Shown here: in pieces, positions 26,689 to 35,918 of the stretch
Position numbering within the stretch: position 1 is the stretch's first letter
How the letters are laid out: each line of letters opens with the position of its first letter
NCBI RefSeq assembly: GCF_014773385.1
Contig: NZ_JACXAI010000009.1
Coordinates: 29,564-93,563, forward strand
Length of the DNA: 64,000 nucleotides
From: Metabacillus arenae
Lineage (GTDB): Bacteria; Bacillota; Bacilli; Bacillales; Bacillaceae
Direction: 5' to 3'
Program-made: the position numbers and the translations under genes
Notes under the pieces: model-generated
What the model was told of the DNA's origin: nothing
Databases searched by the model: none
What the model saw: only the letters and a program-made list of their open reading frames with translations

Positions 26689-26757
26689 AGAGGTTCTAGC
26701 ACAACCCTCTATAAAAAACTAAGGACAAACTATATTCCTTGGATATAGTTTTTTTAT
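26689..26757 (+). promoter_or_regulatory. PreQ1-I riboswitch with terminator
   Basis: The aptamer (26689-26722) begins AGAGGTTCTAGC, has the complementary CCCTCT, and ends in the A-rich tail ATAAAAAACTAA that forms the H-type pseudoknot. This matches the class I PreQ1 consensus nearly base for base. A terminator follows: AAACTATAT near 26728 with ATATAGTTT near 26743, then T7. Binding of pre-queuosine-1 should promote termination and lower queC-F expression. Confidence 0.96.
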
Positions 26758-26843
26758 TTAGTATGATTTTATTTTTGCTAGATACCTCATAATTTAATGG
26801 GGTTTTTTTTATGGGGTTACCTTGCTTAAGGAGAGATTATGAA

Positions 26844-27509
26844 ATGCGTAATGATAAAGCAATCGTCGTTTTCAGCGGCGGTCAAGATAGTACAACGTGT
26901 TTATTCTGGGCTTTAAAACAGTTTAAAGAAGTAGAAGCTGTCACATTCAATTATAATCAACGGCACAAATTAGAAATTGATGTGGCGAAGAGCATTGCAA
27001 GTGAGCTTGGTTTAAAGCATCATCTGTTAGATATGTCGCTTTTGAATCAGCTGGCTCCAAATGCTTTGACAAGAAATGAAATTGCTATTGACCATAAAGA
27101 TGGTGAATTGCCTTCTACCTTTGTACCTGGCAGAAACCTAGTGTTTTTATCTTTTGCCTCGATACTAGCCCATCAGGTAGGAGCAAAACATATTATTACT
27201 GGAGTTTGTGAAACAGATTTCAGCGGTTATCCAGATTGCAGAGATGATTTTGTGAAGTCTTGCAATGTGACTGTGAACCTTGCGATGGATACTAGTATAG
27301 TCATTCATACACCGCTTATGTGGTTAAATAAAGCGGAAACGTGGAAGCTTGCAGATGAACTAGGAGTCCTTAATTTTGTAAAGGATAAGACGTTGACCTG
27401 CTATAACGGTGTTGTGGCTGATGGCTGCGGGGAATGTCCGGCATGTGTACTTCGCAAACGAGGGTTAGATGATTATTTATCTTCCATAGAAGGGGGAGGT
27501 TCTAAATGA
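26844..27509 (+). CDS. queC: 7-cyano-7-deazaguanine synthase
   Basis: A 221-residue ATP-dependent ligase that turns 7-carboxy-7-deazaguanine to preQ0. The PP-loop [12 protein letters not shown] is at about residues 10-21. The zinc site is made by CYNG...CGECPAC near residues 190-205. The ATG at 26844 is used, after AAGGAGAG, rather than the upstream 26811. The TGA overlaps the queD start (ATGA). First gene of queCDEF under the PreQ1 riboswitch. Confidence 0.97.
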   Translation: MRNDKAIVVFSGGQDSTTCLFWALKQFKEVEAVTFNYNQRHKLEIDVAKSIASELGLKHHLLDMSLLNQLAPNALTRNEIAIDHKDGELPSTFVPGRNLVFLSFASILAHQVGAKHIITGVCETDFSGYPDCRDDFVKSCNVTVNLAMDTSIVIHTPLMWLNKAETWKLADELGVLNFVKDKTLTCYNGVVADGCGECPACVLRKRGLDDYLSSIEGGGSK

Positions 27510-27949
27510 TTCAGCAAATATATCCTCAGGTGATTCACCCTTATCAATATGAGTTAAATAAAGATATGCACCTTTCAGCGGCACATTATATACCGCATGA
27601 AGACGCAGGAAAATGCAGGGAATTGCATGGCCACACCTATTTTATTAATGTAACGATTGCAGGTGATGACCTTGATAAGTCCGGATTTTTGGTGAATTTT
27701 AAACAGTTAAAAAACCTGGTACATGGGAAATTTGATCATACTGTTTTGAACGATCATCTTGAGGTTTTCCCTAAAGATGGTCCGGACAGCTTCCCAACGA
27801 CTGAGGTTGTTGCCCGCAAAATCTATGAAATCATTCAAAACGATCTGGATCAATTACCGCACAAACCTAAATGCCTGCAGGTTTTTGTTAGAGAAACTCC
27901 AACAAGCTATGTTGTTTATAGGCCAAAGCAGGTGAAGAAGAATGATTAA
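27506..27949 (+). CDS. queD: 6-carboxy-5,6,7,8-tetrahydropterin synthase
   Basis: A 147-residue T-fold enzyme that makes 6-carboxytetrahydropterin from dihydroneopterin triphosphate. The zinc His residues are in LSAAHYIP (near 27) and LHGHTYFIN (near 41-43). The catalytic Cys ([10 protein letters not shown]) lies near residue 37. It overlaps queC by four bases and queE by eight, showing tight translational coupling. Confidence 0.96.
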   Translation: MIQQIYPQVIHPYQYELNKDMHLSAAHYIPHEDAGKCRELHGHTYFINVTIAGDDLDKSGFLVNFKQLKNLVHGKFDHTVLNDHLEVFPKDGPDSFPTTEVVARKIYEIIQNDLDQLPHKPKCLQVFVRETPTSYVVYRPKQVKKND

Positions 27950-28670
27950 GCTGCCTGTGCTTGAGATTTTTGGTCCAACTATTCAAGGAGAGGGAATGGT
28001 GATCGGCCGAAAAACAATGTTTGTGAGAACAGCGGGTTGTGACTATTCATGCAGCTGGTGTGATTCGGCTTTTACTTGGGACGGTTCAGCCAAAGAAGAC
28101 ATCATCCAAATGAGTCCTGAAGAAATATGGAATAAGCTTGAAGAAATAGGCGGTGATTATTTTTCCCACGTTACCATCTCTGGAGGTAATCCTGCCTTAT
28201 TAAAAAACTTGGATCAATTGATCTCTATTTTAAAAGAGAAAAATAAGAAAGTAGCAATCGAAACACAAGGGAGCCGTTATCAGGAATGGTTTGTAGAGAT
28301 AGATGATTTAACGATATCTCCAAAGCCGCCAAGCTCTCAAATGAAAACAAATTTCGAGATGTTAGACACGATTTTCGAGTCGCTTTCAAAAGCAAATAGA
28401 CTAAGTCATGTAAGTTTAAAAGTTGTTATTTTTGATGAAGCAGATCTAGACTATGCAGCATTCGTTCATAAACGGTACCCGTCAATCCCTTTTTATCTGC
28501 AAGTAGGCAATGAGGATGTGGACGAGAGCAATGATCAAAAGCTTGTATCTAAGTTGCTTACTCGCTATGAGTGGTTAATTGAAAAAGTGACGAACGCAAA
28601 AGAATTCAATAATGCCCGCGTATTGCCTCAGCTTCACACATTAGTATGGGGCAATAAACGCGGTGTTTAA
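27942..28670 (+). CDS. queE: 7-carboxy-7-deazaguanine synthase (radical SAM)
   Basis: A 242-residue radical SAM enzyme. The [4Fe-4S] motif [10 protein letters not shown] (near residues 33-40) has the Cys-x3-Cys-x2-Cys pattern, and [13 protein letters not shown] precedes it, as in QueE. The GGNPALL motif near residue 87 binds S-adenosylmethionine. It converts carboxytetrahydropterin to CDG. Overlaps queD. Confidence 0.96.
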   Translation: MIKLPVLEIFGPTIQGEGMVIGRKTMFVRTAGCDYSCSWCDSAFTWDGSAKEDIIQMSPEEIWNKLEEIGGDYFSHVTISGGNPALLKNLDQLISILKEKNKKVAIETQGSRYQEWFVEIDDLTISPKPPSSQMKTNFEMLDTIFESLSKANRLSHVSLKVVIFDEADLDYAAFVHKRYPSIPFYLQVGNEDVDESNDQKLVSKLLTRYEWLIEKVTNAKEFNNARVLPQLHTLVWGNKRGV

Positions 28671-28686
28671 AGGAGGAGCTGCAAGA

Positions 28687-29184
28687 ATGGCTGGAAGACA
28701 GGATCATGAATTAGAAGGAGTTACATTGTTAGGTAATCAGGGGAATAACTATGTATTTGACTATTCACCAGATGTGTTGGAAGTATTTGAAAATAAGCAT
28801 CCAAACCGCGATTATTTTGTAAAATTCAATTGTCCAGAGTTTACTAGCTTATGTCCAATGACAAGCCAACCGGACTTCGCAACAATTTATATCAGTTATA
28901 TCCCTGATAAATTAATGGTCGAAAGCAAATCACTAAAACTCTATTTATTCAGCTTTCGTAACCACGGCGATTTTCATGAAGATTGCATGAATATCATTAT
29001 GAATGACCTGATTAAGCTTATGGACCCCCGTTATATTGAGGTGTGGGGCAAGTTTACGCCACGTGGAGGAATATCAATCGACCCTTACTGTAATTACGGC
29101 AAACCAGGCACGAAGTATGAAAAGATGGCTGATTATCGATTGATGAATCATGATTTGTATCCTGAGACGGTTGATAATCGGTGA
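28687..29184 (+). CDS. queF: NADPH-dependent 7-cyano-7-deazaguanine reductase
   Basis: A 165-residue T-fold enzyme of the short, YkvM-like class. It reduces preQ0 to preQ1. The catalytic Cys lies in [16 protein letters not shown] near residue 55, with the Asp seven residues on. The QueF motif [16 protein letters not shown] (near 79-94) binds NADPH. The ATG at 28687 follows AAAGGAGGAG. It completes the pathway, so the product of this operon is the ligand that shuts it off. Confidence 0.97.
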   Translation: MAGRQDHELEGVTLLGNQGNNYVFDYSPDVLEVFENKHPNRDYFVKFNCPEFTSLCPMTSQPDFATIYISYIPDKLMVESKSLKLYLFSFRNHGDFHEDCMNIIMNDLIKLMDPRYIEVWGKFTPRGGISIDPYCNYGKPGTKYEKMADYRLMNHDLYPETVDNR

Positions 29185-29425
29185 AGTGAGAAGTATGATG
29201 TGAAAAGGTGAAATTATAATAAGAGTGTGAGACATGTCACAGTATGGTGTGAATTGTAGTGTGATAGTGAAATGTCAAGAAACTGGGTTGCAATGTTGAT
29301 GAATTGGCTAATAATAGACAAGCAGGCATTAACTTGCCTATTTTGATTGGAAATGAAAACCTTACGTCTAGTGTTCTAAAAACTTTCAGCGTGGTAGTAA
29401 AAAACTCTTCCGAGGTGCTAAAATT

Positions 29426-29597
29426 ATTTTGGTTCGCCAACCAAAATTCTGCAATCGGAGGAGTTTTTATGTCAAAAGACACTAATCGTTTAGCACACAC
29501 TACTTGGAATTGTAAGTCCCACATAGCCTTTGCACCGAAGTTATAGAAGACAAGTGGTTTATGGGAAAATTGGGCGGTCAATTAGAGAGCCTGCCTG
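29426..29597 (+). pseudogene. IS200/IS605-type transposase remnant
   Basis: An ATG at 29469 with a CGGAGGAG ribosome site opens a frame beginning MSKDTNRLAHTTWNCKS and HIAFAPK, which is the start of IS200 TnpA (pattern H-x-x-W-N-C-K-x-H-I-x-F-x-P-K). A one-base insertion at the next codon gives an early stop at 29544; reading one frame over continues YRRQVVYGKIGRSIRE, again as in TnpA. Homology ends near 29590. A perfect 9-bp hairpin, ATTTTGGTT / AACCAAAAT (29426-29447), lies upstream, as in IS200 elements. Only the left end remains. The rest of 29185-29425 and 29598-29667 shows nothing recognisable. Confidence 0.82.
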
Positions 29598-29684
29598 TGT
29601 GCAATTAGTAGGGAATCAACTTATTTGCTGCGCCCTATTTCGGAGTGCTATCATTTTAATACAGATGAAAAGGGAGATGTTAGC

Positions 29685-29969
29685 ATGCCAACAGAAGTCC
29701 TGTTAGACGATCGGGTAATCAAGGTAAACAGCTACAAAGAAGAAAATGTAAATGGTTTGCAAAAAATCTCAGTTGATTTTAAAGTAACAAGCAATGAATA
29801 TCATGATGTAACGACATTATTATATAAAGGAAGATTTGATGTAAAAGTGCCTGAGAGAGAGTTGTCTTTTGAAGGAACAATCAACCAATATTCCACTTCA
29901 GTTACAAATTTATATGAAGAAAACCAGGTTGGTGATTTTAAATTAACTTTAATAGAAGTAAACAATTGA
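29685..29969 (+). CDS. ykvR: DUF3219 family protein (YkvR-like)
   Basis: A 94-residue beta-rich protein without membrane segments. The segments DVTTLLYKGRFDVKVPE and NLYEENQVGDFKLTLIEV match the DUF3219 family, of which B. subtilis YkvR is a member. AAAAGGGAG precedes ATG 29685; an upstream start at 29625 has no ribosome site. Position between queF and ykvS/T agrees with B. subtilis. Function unknown. Confidence 0.82.
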   Translation: MPTEVLLDDRVIKVNSYKEENVNGLQKISVDFKVTSNEYHDVTTLLYKGRFDVKVPERELSFEGTINQYSTSVTNLYEENQVGDFKLTLIEVNN

Positions 29970-29982
29970 GTGAGGAAAAGAA

Positions 29983-30978
29983 ATGGTTATGAAGTTAAGC
30001 ATTTTAGATCAATCGCCGATTTCTTCCGGCCAAACGGCAAAAGAGGCGTTAAATGAATCACTGAAGCTGGCTCAAGAAGGAGAAAAGTTAGGTTATACGC
30101 GTTACTGGATTGCTGAACATCATGACTTGCCGGGGCTTGCTAGTTCAGCACCTGAAGTAATGCTTGGCTATATCGGTGCACAAACGGATCGTATTCGTAT
30201 CGGTTCAGGAGCCGTTTTGCTTCCTCATTATAAGCCATACAAAATTGCAGAAGTATATAATATGCTTGCAACGTTGTTTACCGGTCGAATTGATTTAGGA
30301 ATTGGCCGAGCCCCAGGTGGATCCGCAGAAGCAACGAATGCTCTTTCAGATCATTTTTTACAACAAGTTTGGAATATGCCGAAATCCGTTCAGGAACTGC
30401 TGCAGTTTTTAGAAAATGACTTTCCTGCTGACCATGCGTACGCCAAAGTATCGGCATCTCCACTGCCGCCTGTTGCACCTGAACCGTGGCTGCTCGGGAC
30501 GAGTGAAAAAAGTGCCAAATTAGCTGCAGAAAATGGTATGGCTTATGCATTTGGACAATTTATGAGTGATAAAGACGGAGAGGCTATTGTGAAAAAGTAC
30601 AATGAAGCATTTAAACCGCGAAAAAGCGGACAAATTCCGCAAACGATTTTAACTATATCTGCTTTATGTGCTGAAACGACAGAAAAAGCAGAAGAGATTG
30701 CCCGAAGCTCCTTTTTATGGAAAATTCAAAATGAAAAAGGTGAAAGCGGCCAAGGTGTCCCTTCAATTGAAGAAGCAAATCATTTTTTCTTGAATAATAA
30801 AGAACTGTTAAACAAAATGAAAAAGAATATGATTATCGGAAACCCAAAAGAAGTGAGACAGAAACTATTTGAACTCGAGCAGCAATATGAAGTAGATGAA
30901 ATGATGATTGTTACAATTACCCATTCCCCAACAGATCGGCTTAAATCGTATCAATTAATTGCAGAACAAATACTTTAA
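29983..30978 (+). CDS. luciferase-like (LLM class) flavin-dependent oxidoreductase
   Basis: A 331-residue TIM-barrel monooxygenase of the bacterial luciferase superfamily, with the features WIAEHHDLPGLASSAPEVMLGYIG (His-containing flavin loop near 48) and RIDLGIGRAPGG (near 106). MKLSILDQSPISSG at the start and RIRIGSGAVLLPHY are typical of YceB/YtmO-like proteins. It uses FMNH2 from a partner reductase. The substrate is unknown. It is 13 bases after ykvR. Confidence 0.88.
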   Translation: MVMKLSILDQSPISSGQTAKEALNESLKLAQEGEKLGYTRYWIAEHHDLPGLASSAPEVMLGYIGAQTDRIRIGSGAVLLPHYKPYKIAEVYNMLATLFTGRIDLGIGRAPGGSAEATNALSDHFLQQVWNMPKSVQELLQFLENDFPADHAYAKVSASPLPPVAPEPWLLGTSEKSAKLAAENGMAYAFGQFMSDKDGEAIVKKYNEAFKPRKSGQIPQTILTISALCAETTEKAEEIARSSFLWKIQNEKGESGQGVPSIEEANHFFLNNKELLNKMKKNMIIGNPKEVRQKLFELEQQYEVDEMMIVTITHSPTDRLKSYQLIAEQIL

Positions 30979-31246
30979 AAGATTGGATAAGGTTTAAAAG
31001 AGGAAGAGGCAGATGTCTTCTATTATTTTTATCTTTTAGAAGAAACAAACTGACGAATGATAAAATTGGATTACAATGATAATTCTTAAGTAGCAGAGGT
31101 TAAGGGATTGGCTTTTGAAACCGAGACGCTAGCATCTGATAACGACGGCTTAATTAGCGAGTTAATAACAGAATGCTGCTTTCCCTCTTTGGCTTTGGAA
31201 AACAAACTTTTTGGATGATGAGTTCCAAATAAAACATTGGGAGGAC

Positions 31247-31791
31247 CTATTTCTCTAGAATTTTTGCAAACAATATGGCATCCTGAAGAATCCCATTTAC
31301 GTAGTGGTAGTTTTTTAAATACCCTTCTTTTTGGAAACCGTTTTTAGAAGAACGCCTTGGGATCTCTTGTTATCAGGATGTACGATTGCCCCTATCCGGT
31401 AAAGCTCTAGCTCTTTGAATCCATATTTTGTAATCGTTTGAACCGCTTTGCTTCCAATTCCCTGGCCCCAATAATCAGGGTGAAGGTCATACCCGATCTC
31501 ACAGCGATGATGCTGATGATTCAACAAATGAAACCCGATTGTGCCAACAATCTGTCCAGTATCTTTTAGGCAAATTCCCCAGCGTAAAGTTATTCCCTTC
31601 TGAAACCCCTCAGCAAATTTTTCAATTAAAAGACTAGCTTCCTTTTTTTCTTTAAAGGGTGCCATTCCATAGAACTCCATTGCACGCAAATCCGAGAAAT
31701 ATGAAAAAAGGAAAGGAGCATCCTCCGCGTTTATTGGACGAAATAGTAAGCTATTATTCTCGATTACATGAAAATCCTCTAATTTTTTCAT
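31247..31791 (-). pseudogene. GNAT family N-acetyltransferase, frameshifted near the C-terminus
   Basis: The first 158 residues form a RimJ/RimL-like GNAT: acetyl-CoA motif GYDLHPDYWGQGIGSKAV near residue 100 and IVHPDNKRSQGVLLK near 136. After LLK the frame goes to an abrupt stop at 31315. Reading one base over in the A-run gives NGFQKEGYLKNYHYVNG, the expected family ending, continuing to a stop at 31247. A one-base loss in a homopolymer is the simplest cause. It could be a true mutation or a sequencing error. The core fold is intact, so a partly active product is possible. It acetylates an amine or a protein N-terminus. Confidence 0.82.
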
Positions 31792-32004
31792 GGCTGATTA
31801 ACTCCTTGAATTGGTTTATTTTATTATTTTACCATTTAATTCAAGGGAAAACTTGCAAAATTACTAGTTTAAAAGTCGATTTTCTGTGCAAAAAAATGAC
31901 AGATTTATAGGACATCTGCTTTGTTTTTGGGTAAGCACGCTTAAACCTAGCAAATTTTGTCGAATAGTTTAATTGTTACTACATAACACGGGAGGATGTA
32001 CAAA

Positions 32005-32802
32005 ATGAAAAAGAAAATAATCGTGCTGGCAGCAGCATTTGCTTTAAGTTTTGCTGTCTTTTTTCCAAAGCACAGTGAAGCCGCACTTGGCGATACTACG
32101 CTAAGTAAGGGAACGTGGCATAATGATGTCAACGAATTACAAGAGTCTTTACTTTCTAAAAGTGTCTATCCATATCATGAGGCAACAGGCTATTTCGGTA
32201 CAATCACAGAACAAGCCGTAAAAGACTTTCAAAGCAAAAACGGCTTAAAGGCAGATGGAATCGCAGGTTCTCAAACATACTCAAAATTAAAAGTGGTCAA
32301 ATATGGGGATCAAGGAAGACCTGTAATAAAACTTCAACGACTATTAAAAGCATGGAATCAATATACCGGATCTGTTGATGGTATTTATGGAAACGCTACT
32401 AAAAAAGCTGTTCAAAGTTTTCAAGAACAGCATGGGTTTCCTAGCGACGGAGTCGCAGGCGCCCAAACATTGAAGAAGCTCAATGAAAAATCTAATGAAG
32501 TTTCATCCAATGTGAAAGAGCTGACCGTTTCTGCTACAGCCTATACAGCAAGCTGTGAAGGCTGCTCCGGGGTGACGAAAATGGGAGTCGATTTGAACAA
32601 ATATCCTGATGGCAAAGTGATTGCAGTTGATCCAAACGTCATTCCGCTCGGATCAACTGTAGAGGTCGAAGGATATGGAAAAGCAATCGCTGCCGACATT
32701 GGCGGTGCAATCGATGGAAATGAAATTGACGTCTTTATCTCCGACTTGTCCGATGCAGAAAAATGGGGAGTTAAAAACGTTAAAGTGAAAGTTTATGAAT
32801 AA
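32005..32802 (+). CDS. secreted cell-wall protein with two peptidoglycan-binding domains and a 3D domain
   Basis: A 265-residue exported protein. A signal peptide (KKKIIVLAAAFALSFAVFF, cut near HSEA) is followed by two PG_binding_1 repeats: residues about 38-85 (FGTITEQAVKDFQSKNGLKA) and about 95-145 (YGNATKKAVQSFQEQHGFPS). The C-terminal 3D domain has YTASCEGCSG, VAVDPNVIPLGS and a final ADIGGAI plus EIDVF, holding the three Asp. These enzymes are lytic transglycosylase-like, as YocH. ATG at 32005 has GGGAGG nine bases upstream. Expression could be growth-phase linked, but I see no reliable operator. Confidence 0.88.
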   Translation: MKKKIIVLAAAFALSFAVFFPKHSEAALGDTTLSKGTWHNDVNELQESLLSKSVYPYHEATGYFGTITEQAVKDFQSKNGLKADGIAGSQTYSKLKVVKYGDQGRPVIKLQRLLKAWNQYTGSVDGIYGNATKKAVQSFQEQHGFPSDGVAGAQTLKKLNEKSNEVSSNVKELTVSATAYTASCEGCSGVTKMGVDLNKYPDGKVIAVDPNVIPLGSTVEVEGYGKAIAADIGGAIDGNEIDVFISDLSDAEKWGVKNVKVKVYE

Positions 32803-32812
32803 ATAGAGCGGT

Positions 32813-32843
32813 ACCAGGTACATTGAGTATCTGGTTCTTTTTT
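32813..32843 (+). terminator. terminator after the 3D-domain gene
   Basis: ACCAGGTAC (32813-32821) pairs with GTATCTGGT (32827-32835), with a G-T pair, followed by a T-rich tail of seven or more. Confidence 0.85.
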
Positions 32844-32879
32844 TATAGATTAGAATATATATGGTTTTTGATCTTAGTG

Positions 32880-33415
32880 TAGGACGCGGATAGGAAAGTG
32901 GATTTTGCGTATAGACTCGATCATATCGCTCATAGAACAGAGGTGAATCGCTCAAATATAAGTCAGCCCCGGCGTTTCGCACATAGACCGAAAGAAATCG
33001 CGCATAGGAAGAGAGATTTCGCACATAGCCGTGATCATATCGCTCATAGAACCAGGTGAATCGCTCATAGACAGGGCAATTCCCGCGTTTCGCTCATAGA
33101 CCGAAAGAAATCGCTCATAGGAAGAGAGATTTCGCGCATAGCCGTGATCATATCGCTCATAGAACGAGGTGAATCGCTCATAGACAGGGGAATTCCCGCG
33201 TTTCGCTCATAGACCGAAAGAAATCGCGCATAGGAAGAGAGATTTCGCGCATAGCCGTGATCATATCGCTCATAGAACCAGGTGAATCGCTCATAGACAG
33301 GGCAATTCCCGCGTTTCGCTCATAGACCGAAAGAAATCGCTCATAGGAAGAGAGATTTCGCGCATAGCCGTGATCATATCGCTCATAGAACGAGGTGAAT
33401 CGCTCATAACAAGGC
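32880..33415. repeat. 113-bp higher-order tandem repeat built from TCGCTCATAG submotifs
   Basis: The landmark GCCGTGATCATATCGCTCATAG recurs at 33028, 33141, 33254 and 33367, an exact 113-base spacing; a diverged first copy (GACTCGATCAT) is at 32914. Each 113-base unit holds five copies of a 21-23 base subunit with core TCGCNCATAG. The array is about 4.7 units long. The long open frames on the minus strand at 32653-33024 and 33178-33432 are translations of the repeat, not genes. Confidence 0.93.
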
Positions 33416-33555
33416 AGTCCCCAATAGACCAAGGCATACTGAGATTTTAAATCAAATAAGTAACAAATAATTTAGCAAAGTTACGGTAAATATTATCGAA
33501 TTTTCTGAGATATATCAAAAATGCATACCCACTTCTGAAATACCTGTCTATCCAA

Positions 33556-33583
33556 ATTAAAAAGGTTGCCCAAAGGCAACCTT
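33556..33583 (-). terminator. terminator of ykvS
   Basis: A perfect AAGGTTGCC / GGCAACCTT stem (33562-33570, 33575-33583) with a four-base loop next to the ykvS stop; T-rich on the minus strand. Confidence 0.85.
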
Positions 33584-33771
33584 CAGCTTGTTTTCTCTTG
33601 TACTATTTTATAGTTTTTGTGATTAACAACCGTGCGATTATCAAGCTCTAAATCGCGGAAATTATCCATGAATGTTAAATCAACAATAACTGAGTTTTCA
33701 TTTACTTTTTCAACGATCCCTTTAAGGCCATCCCTAAATTCTATTATATTGCCAACCTTTGCAATTTTCAT
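33583..33771 (-). CDS. ykvS: DUF2187 family protein (YkvS-like)
   Basis: A 62-residue small SH3-like barrel. GNIIEFRDGLKGIVEKVNENSVIVDLT is the hallmark of DUF2187. B. subtilis YkvS has 61 residues and the same place between ykvR and ykvT, though it is inverted here relative to its neighbours. GAGAGGAT precedes the ATG. Function unknown. Confidence 0.88.
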   Translation of the reverse strand: MKIAKVGNIIEFRDGLKGIVEKVNENSVIVDLTFMDNFRDLELDNRTVVNHKNYKIVQEKTS

Positions 33772-34004
33772 ATCCTCTCTCTCCTTTGTCTATTTTCCGC
33801 CATGCACTTTGATAAGGCTTTGATTCCTGAAAACCTATTAGGGTAATTTTGCAATATTTTTATTTTTTAGTAAAGGCTTTCAGGAAAAATGATCAATTTT
33901 TGTTAGTATTATAACCTTAAATTGATAAAACGCAAAGCAAAATGATGTCGTAACTCTCTTTTTTTATGATATATTGAAAAAATAAAACTGTAGAGGAGTT
34001 AACA

Positions 34005-34856
34005 ATGGTACAAGCAGGATTAGTATTAGAAGGAGGCGGAATGAGGGGAGTATATACTGCCGGAGTTTTAGAATACTTCCTTGAAAATGACTTGTCCTTT
34101 CCTTATCTAATAGGGGTTTCGGCAGGTGCCTGCATGGCTGCCTCTTATTTATCTAAACAAAAAGGCAGGAACAAAAAAGTAAATATAGAACTTGTTTCAC
34201 ATCCGAAGTATCTTTCATTCAACAATTATTTAAGATACAGGCAATTATTTGGAATGGATTTTTTATTTGATGAAATTCCCAATAAAATTGTTCCATATGA
34301 TTTTGAAGCTTTTCGAAATTCAGGTTCATCCTTTGTCGTAGGAACAACGGATATTGAGACAGGAGAGCCTGTTTATTTTAATGAGTGGGAAACAAGCAAT
34401 GATTTATTAACGGCAATCAGAGCTTCGAGCTCATTGCCCTTTATTGCTCCAGTTGTGGAATTTAAACAGAGAAAGCTTATGGATGGAGGAATTTCTGATT
34501 CTGTTCCTTTGAAAAAGGCGGAACAGGATGGGTATCAGAAAAATGTCGTTATCCTAACGAAAAATAGTGGCTTTCAAAAAAAGAAGCCATCAGGTTCATG
34601 GGTTTTAAAAAAAGCCTACAAGGAATATCCGAAGCTGATTGAGGTGTTATTGCAGCGTTATGAAATCTATAATGCTACCCAGGAATATTTACTGGAGCAA
34701 GAAAGAAAAGGAAATGTTTTTATTATTCGTCCTTCTGAACAGTTAAGAGTAGGGAGAATAGAGCGAAATCCCAAGAAATTGGAAAATTTATATCAGCTTG
34801 GAATAAATGATGCGAAACGTATTTATATAAATTTGCAAAAGTGGCTTAAGTCTTAA
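34005..34856 (+). CDS. patatin-like phospholipase
   Basis: A 283-residue Ser-Asp dyad acyl hydrolase. The oxyanion motif GGGMRG is at about residues 10-15, the nucleophile Ser in GVSAG near 41, and the Asp in DGGISD near 161. No signal peptide. Relatives are YlbK/RssA-like cytoplasmic esterases or lysophospholipases. GAGGAG precedes the ATG. It is not part of the ykv order of B. subtilis. Confidence 0.9.
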   Translation: MVQAGLVLEGGGMRGVYTAGVLEYFLENDLSFPYLIGVSAGACMAASYLSKQKGRNKKVNIELVSHPKYLSFNNYLRYRQLFGMDFLFDEIPNKIVPYDFEAFRNSGSSFVVGTTDIETGEPVYFNEWETSNDLLTAIRASSSLPFIAPVVEFKQRKLMDGGISDSVPLKKAEQDGYQKNVVILTKNSGFQKKKPSGSWVLKKAYKEYPKLIEVLLQRYEIYNATQEYLLEQERKGNVFIIRPSEQLRVGRIERNPKKLENLYQLGINDAKRIYINLQKWLKS

Positions 34857-34919
34857 TAGTTTATTTCTATCTCAGAAGGGAAAAGTTAGAGCATATACTT
34901 ATCTTGGAAGGTGATAGAT

Positions 34920-35561
34920 GTGAAAGTGTTAGTAGTTGGTGCAAATGGAAAAACAGGTAAACTCATCGTCGAGCAGCTAGCGAAAAGTGGAGAACATGAA
35001 CCATATGCGATGATTCGCAATCCCAAGCAAGAGGAAGATATGAAACAAATTGGCGGTCATCCAGTTCTTGCTGATCTTGAAGAGGATGTAAGTAGTGCAG
35101 TTCAGCAGGCTGAGGCAATCATTTTCGCTGCAGGCTCCGGTTCGAAAACGGGACCAGATAAAACGATTTCCGTTGATCAGGAAGGGGCTAAACGTGTTAT
35201 TGATTCGGCGAAGGCTCATGGGATTCAGCATTTTGTGATGTTAAGCTCGATGGGAACAGATAACCCGGAACAAGGGCCAGATTCCATGCAGCATTATTTC
35301 CGAGCAAAGGCAATTGCTGATGAGTACCTGCAGAATTCTGAACTATCTTATACCATTGTTCGTCCGGGAAGATTAACAGATGATAAAGGAAATGGGAAGA
35401 TACAAGCATCTCATCATCTTAATAAATCTGGTTCTATTCCTAGAGAAGATGTAGCAGCAGTGTTAATCGCTTCTTTAACAAAAAATGAAACCAAAAATAA
35501 ATCATTTGAAATTCTATCAGGTAACGAAGAAATCAATGATGCTTTAAAATTTGTATATTAA
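34920..35561 (+). CDS. NAD(P)-binding SDR-like protein (YhfK/YwnB type)
   Basis: A 213-residue atypical short-chain dehydrogenase with a Rossmann motif VVGANGKTGKLIVEQL at residues 5-20. Segments HFVMLSSMGTDNPEQGP and YTIVRPGRLTDD match the NmrA/YhfK group, in which the catalytic Tyr-Lys pair is usually absent. GTG at 34920 is selected, with AAGGTG upstream. Possible role: redox sensing or stress-linked reductase; not certain. Confidence 0.86.
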   Translation: MKVLVVGANGKTGKLIVEQLAKSGEHEPYAMIRNPKQEEDMKQIGGHPVLADLEEDVSSAVQQAEAIIFAAGSGSKTGPDKTISVDQEGAKRVIDSAKAHGIQHFVMLSSMGTDNPEQGPDSMQHYFRAKAIADEYLQNSELSYTIVRPGRLTDDKGNGKIQASHHLNKSGSIPREDVAAVLIASLTKNETKNKSFEILSGNEEINDALKFVY

Positions 35562-35628
35562 ATAGACAGGATACTACTCAACTTAGTAAACTAATAAGAG
35601 AAATATGGACTTGGAAGGGGCAGTTTTT

Positions 35629-35823
35629 TTGGATGAACAAACAGTTAACACTGTGTTAAACGAGCTGAGATCGGGAGAGTTAAAAGAGTATCATGTGTCA
35701 AAGGACCAATTTTTAACGTTTCGAAAAATACTTGTAGACCGTGTAGATTTTAAGCATTTCCGCGGAATTGCCCAGCATGGCGGCAGCGTTATATTTCGGT
35801 ATTTAGAAAATCCAAGAAGTTAG
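35629..35823 (+). CDS. small conserved-looking protein, function unknown
   Basis: A 64-residue protein (MDEQTVNTVLNELRSG start) with DRVDFKHFRGIAQHGGSVIFRYL at the end. The pattern of a helical first half and a strand-rich second half is well balanced. TTG 35629 is preferred since GGAAGGGG (35612-35619) stands nine bases upstream; ATG 35605 has no good ribosome site. I do not recognise a named family. A terminator follows. Confidence 0.7.
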   Translation: MDEQTVNTVLNELRSGELKEYHVSKDQFLTFRKILVDRVDFKHFRGIAQHGGSVIFRYLENPRS

Positions 35824-35866
35824 AAAAGGTACGTACTAGAGGTGAGAAGTGAGATGTGAAACTAGA

Positions 35867-35896
35867 AGCAATCGGCGAAAAACCGATTGCTTTTTA
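35867..35896. terminator. terminator
   Basis: A perfect 9-bp stem AGCAATCGG (35867-35875) / CCGATTGCT (35883-35891) followed by TTTTT; may also serve the convergent sigma-factor gene. Confidence 0.9.
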
Positions 35897-35918
35897 AAAA
35901 ATGTGAAGACATCATATT

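Noticed and set aside
32880..33415. Possible CRISPR array
   Set aside because: The intervening sequence between TCGCNCATAG cores is itself repeated every 113 bases, so there are no unique spacers.
32653..33432. Long minus-strand open frames with repeated SYERFLSVYERNAG-like products
   Set aside because: They are translations of the 113-base non-coding repeat, have no ribosome sites, and one runs through the 3D-domain gene on the other strand.
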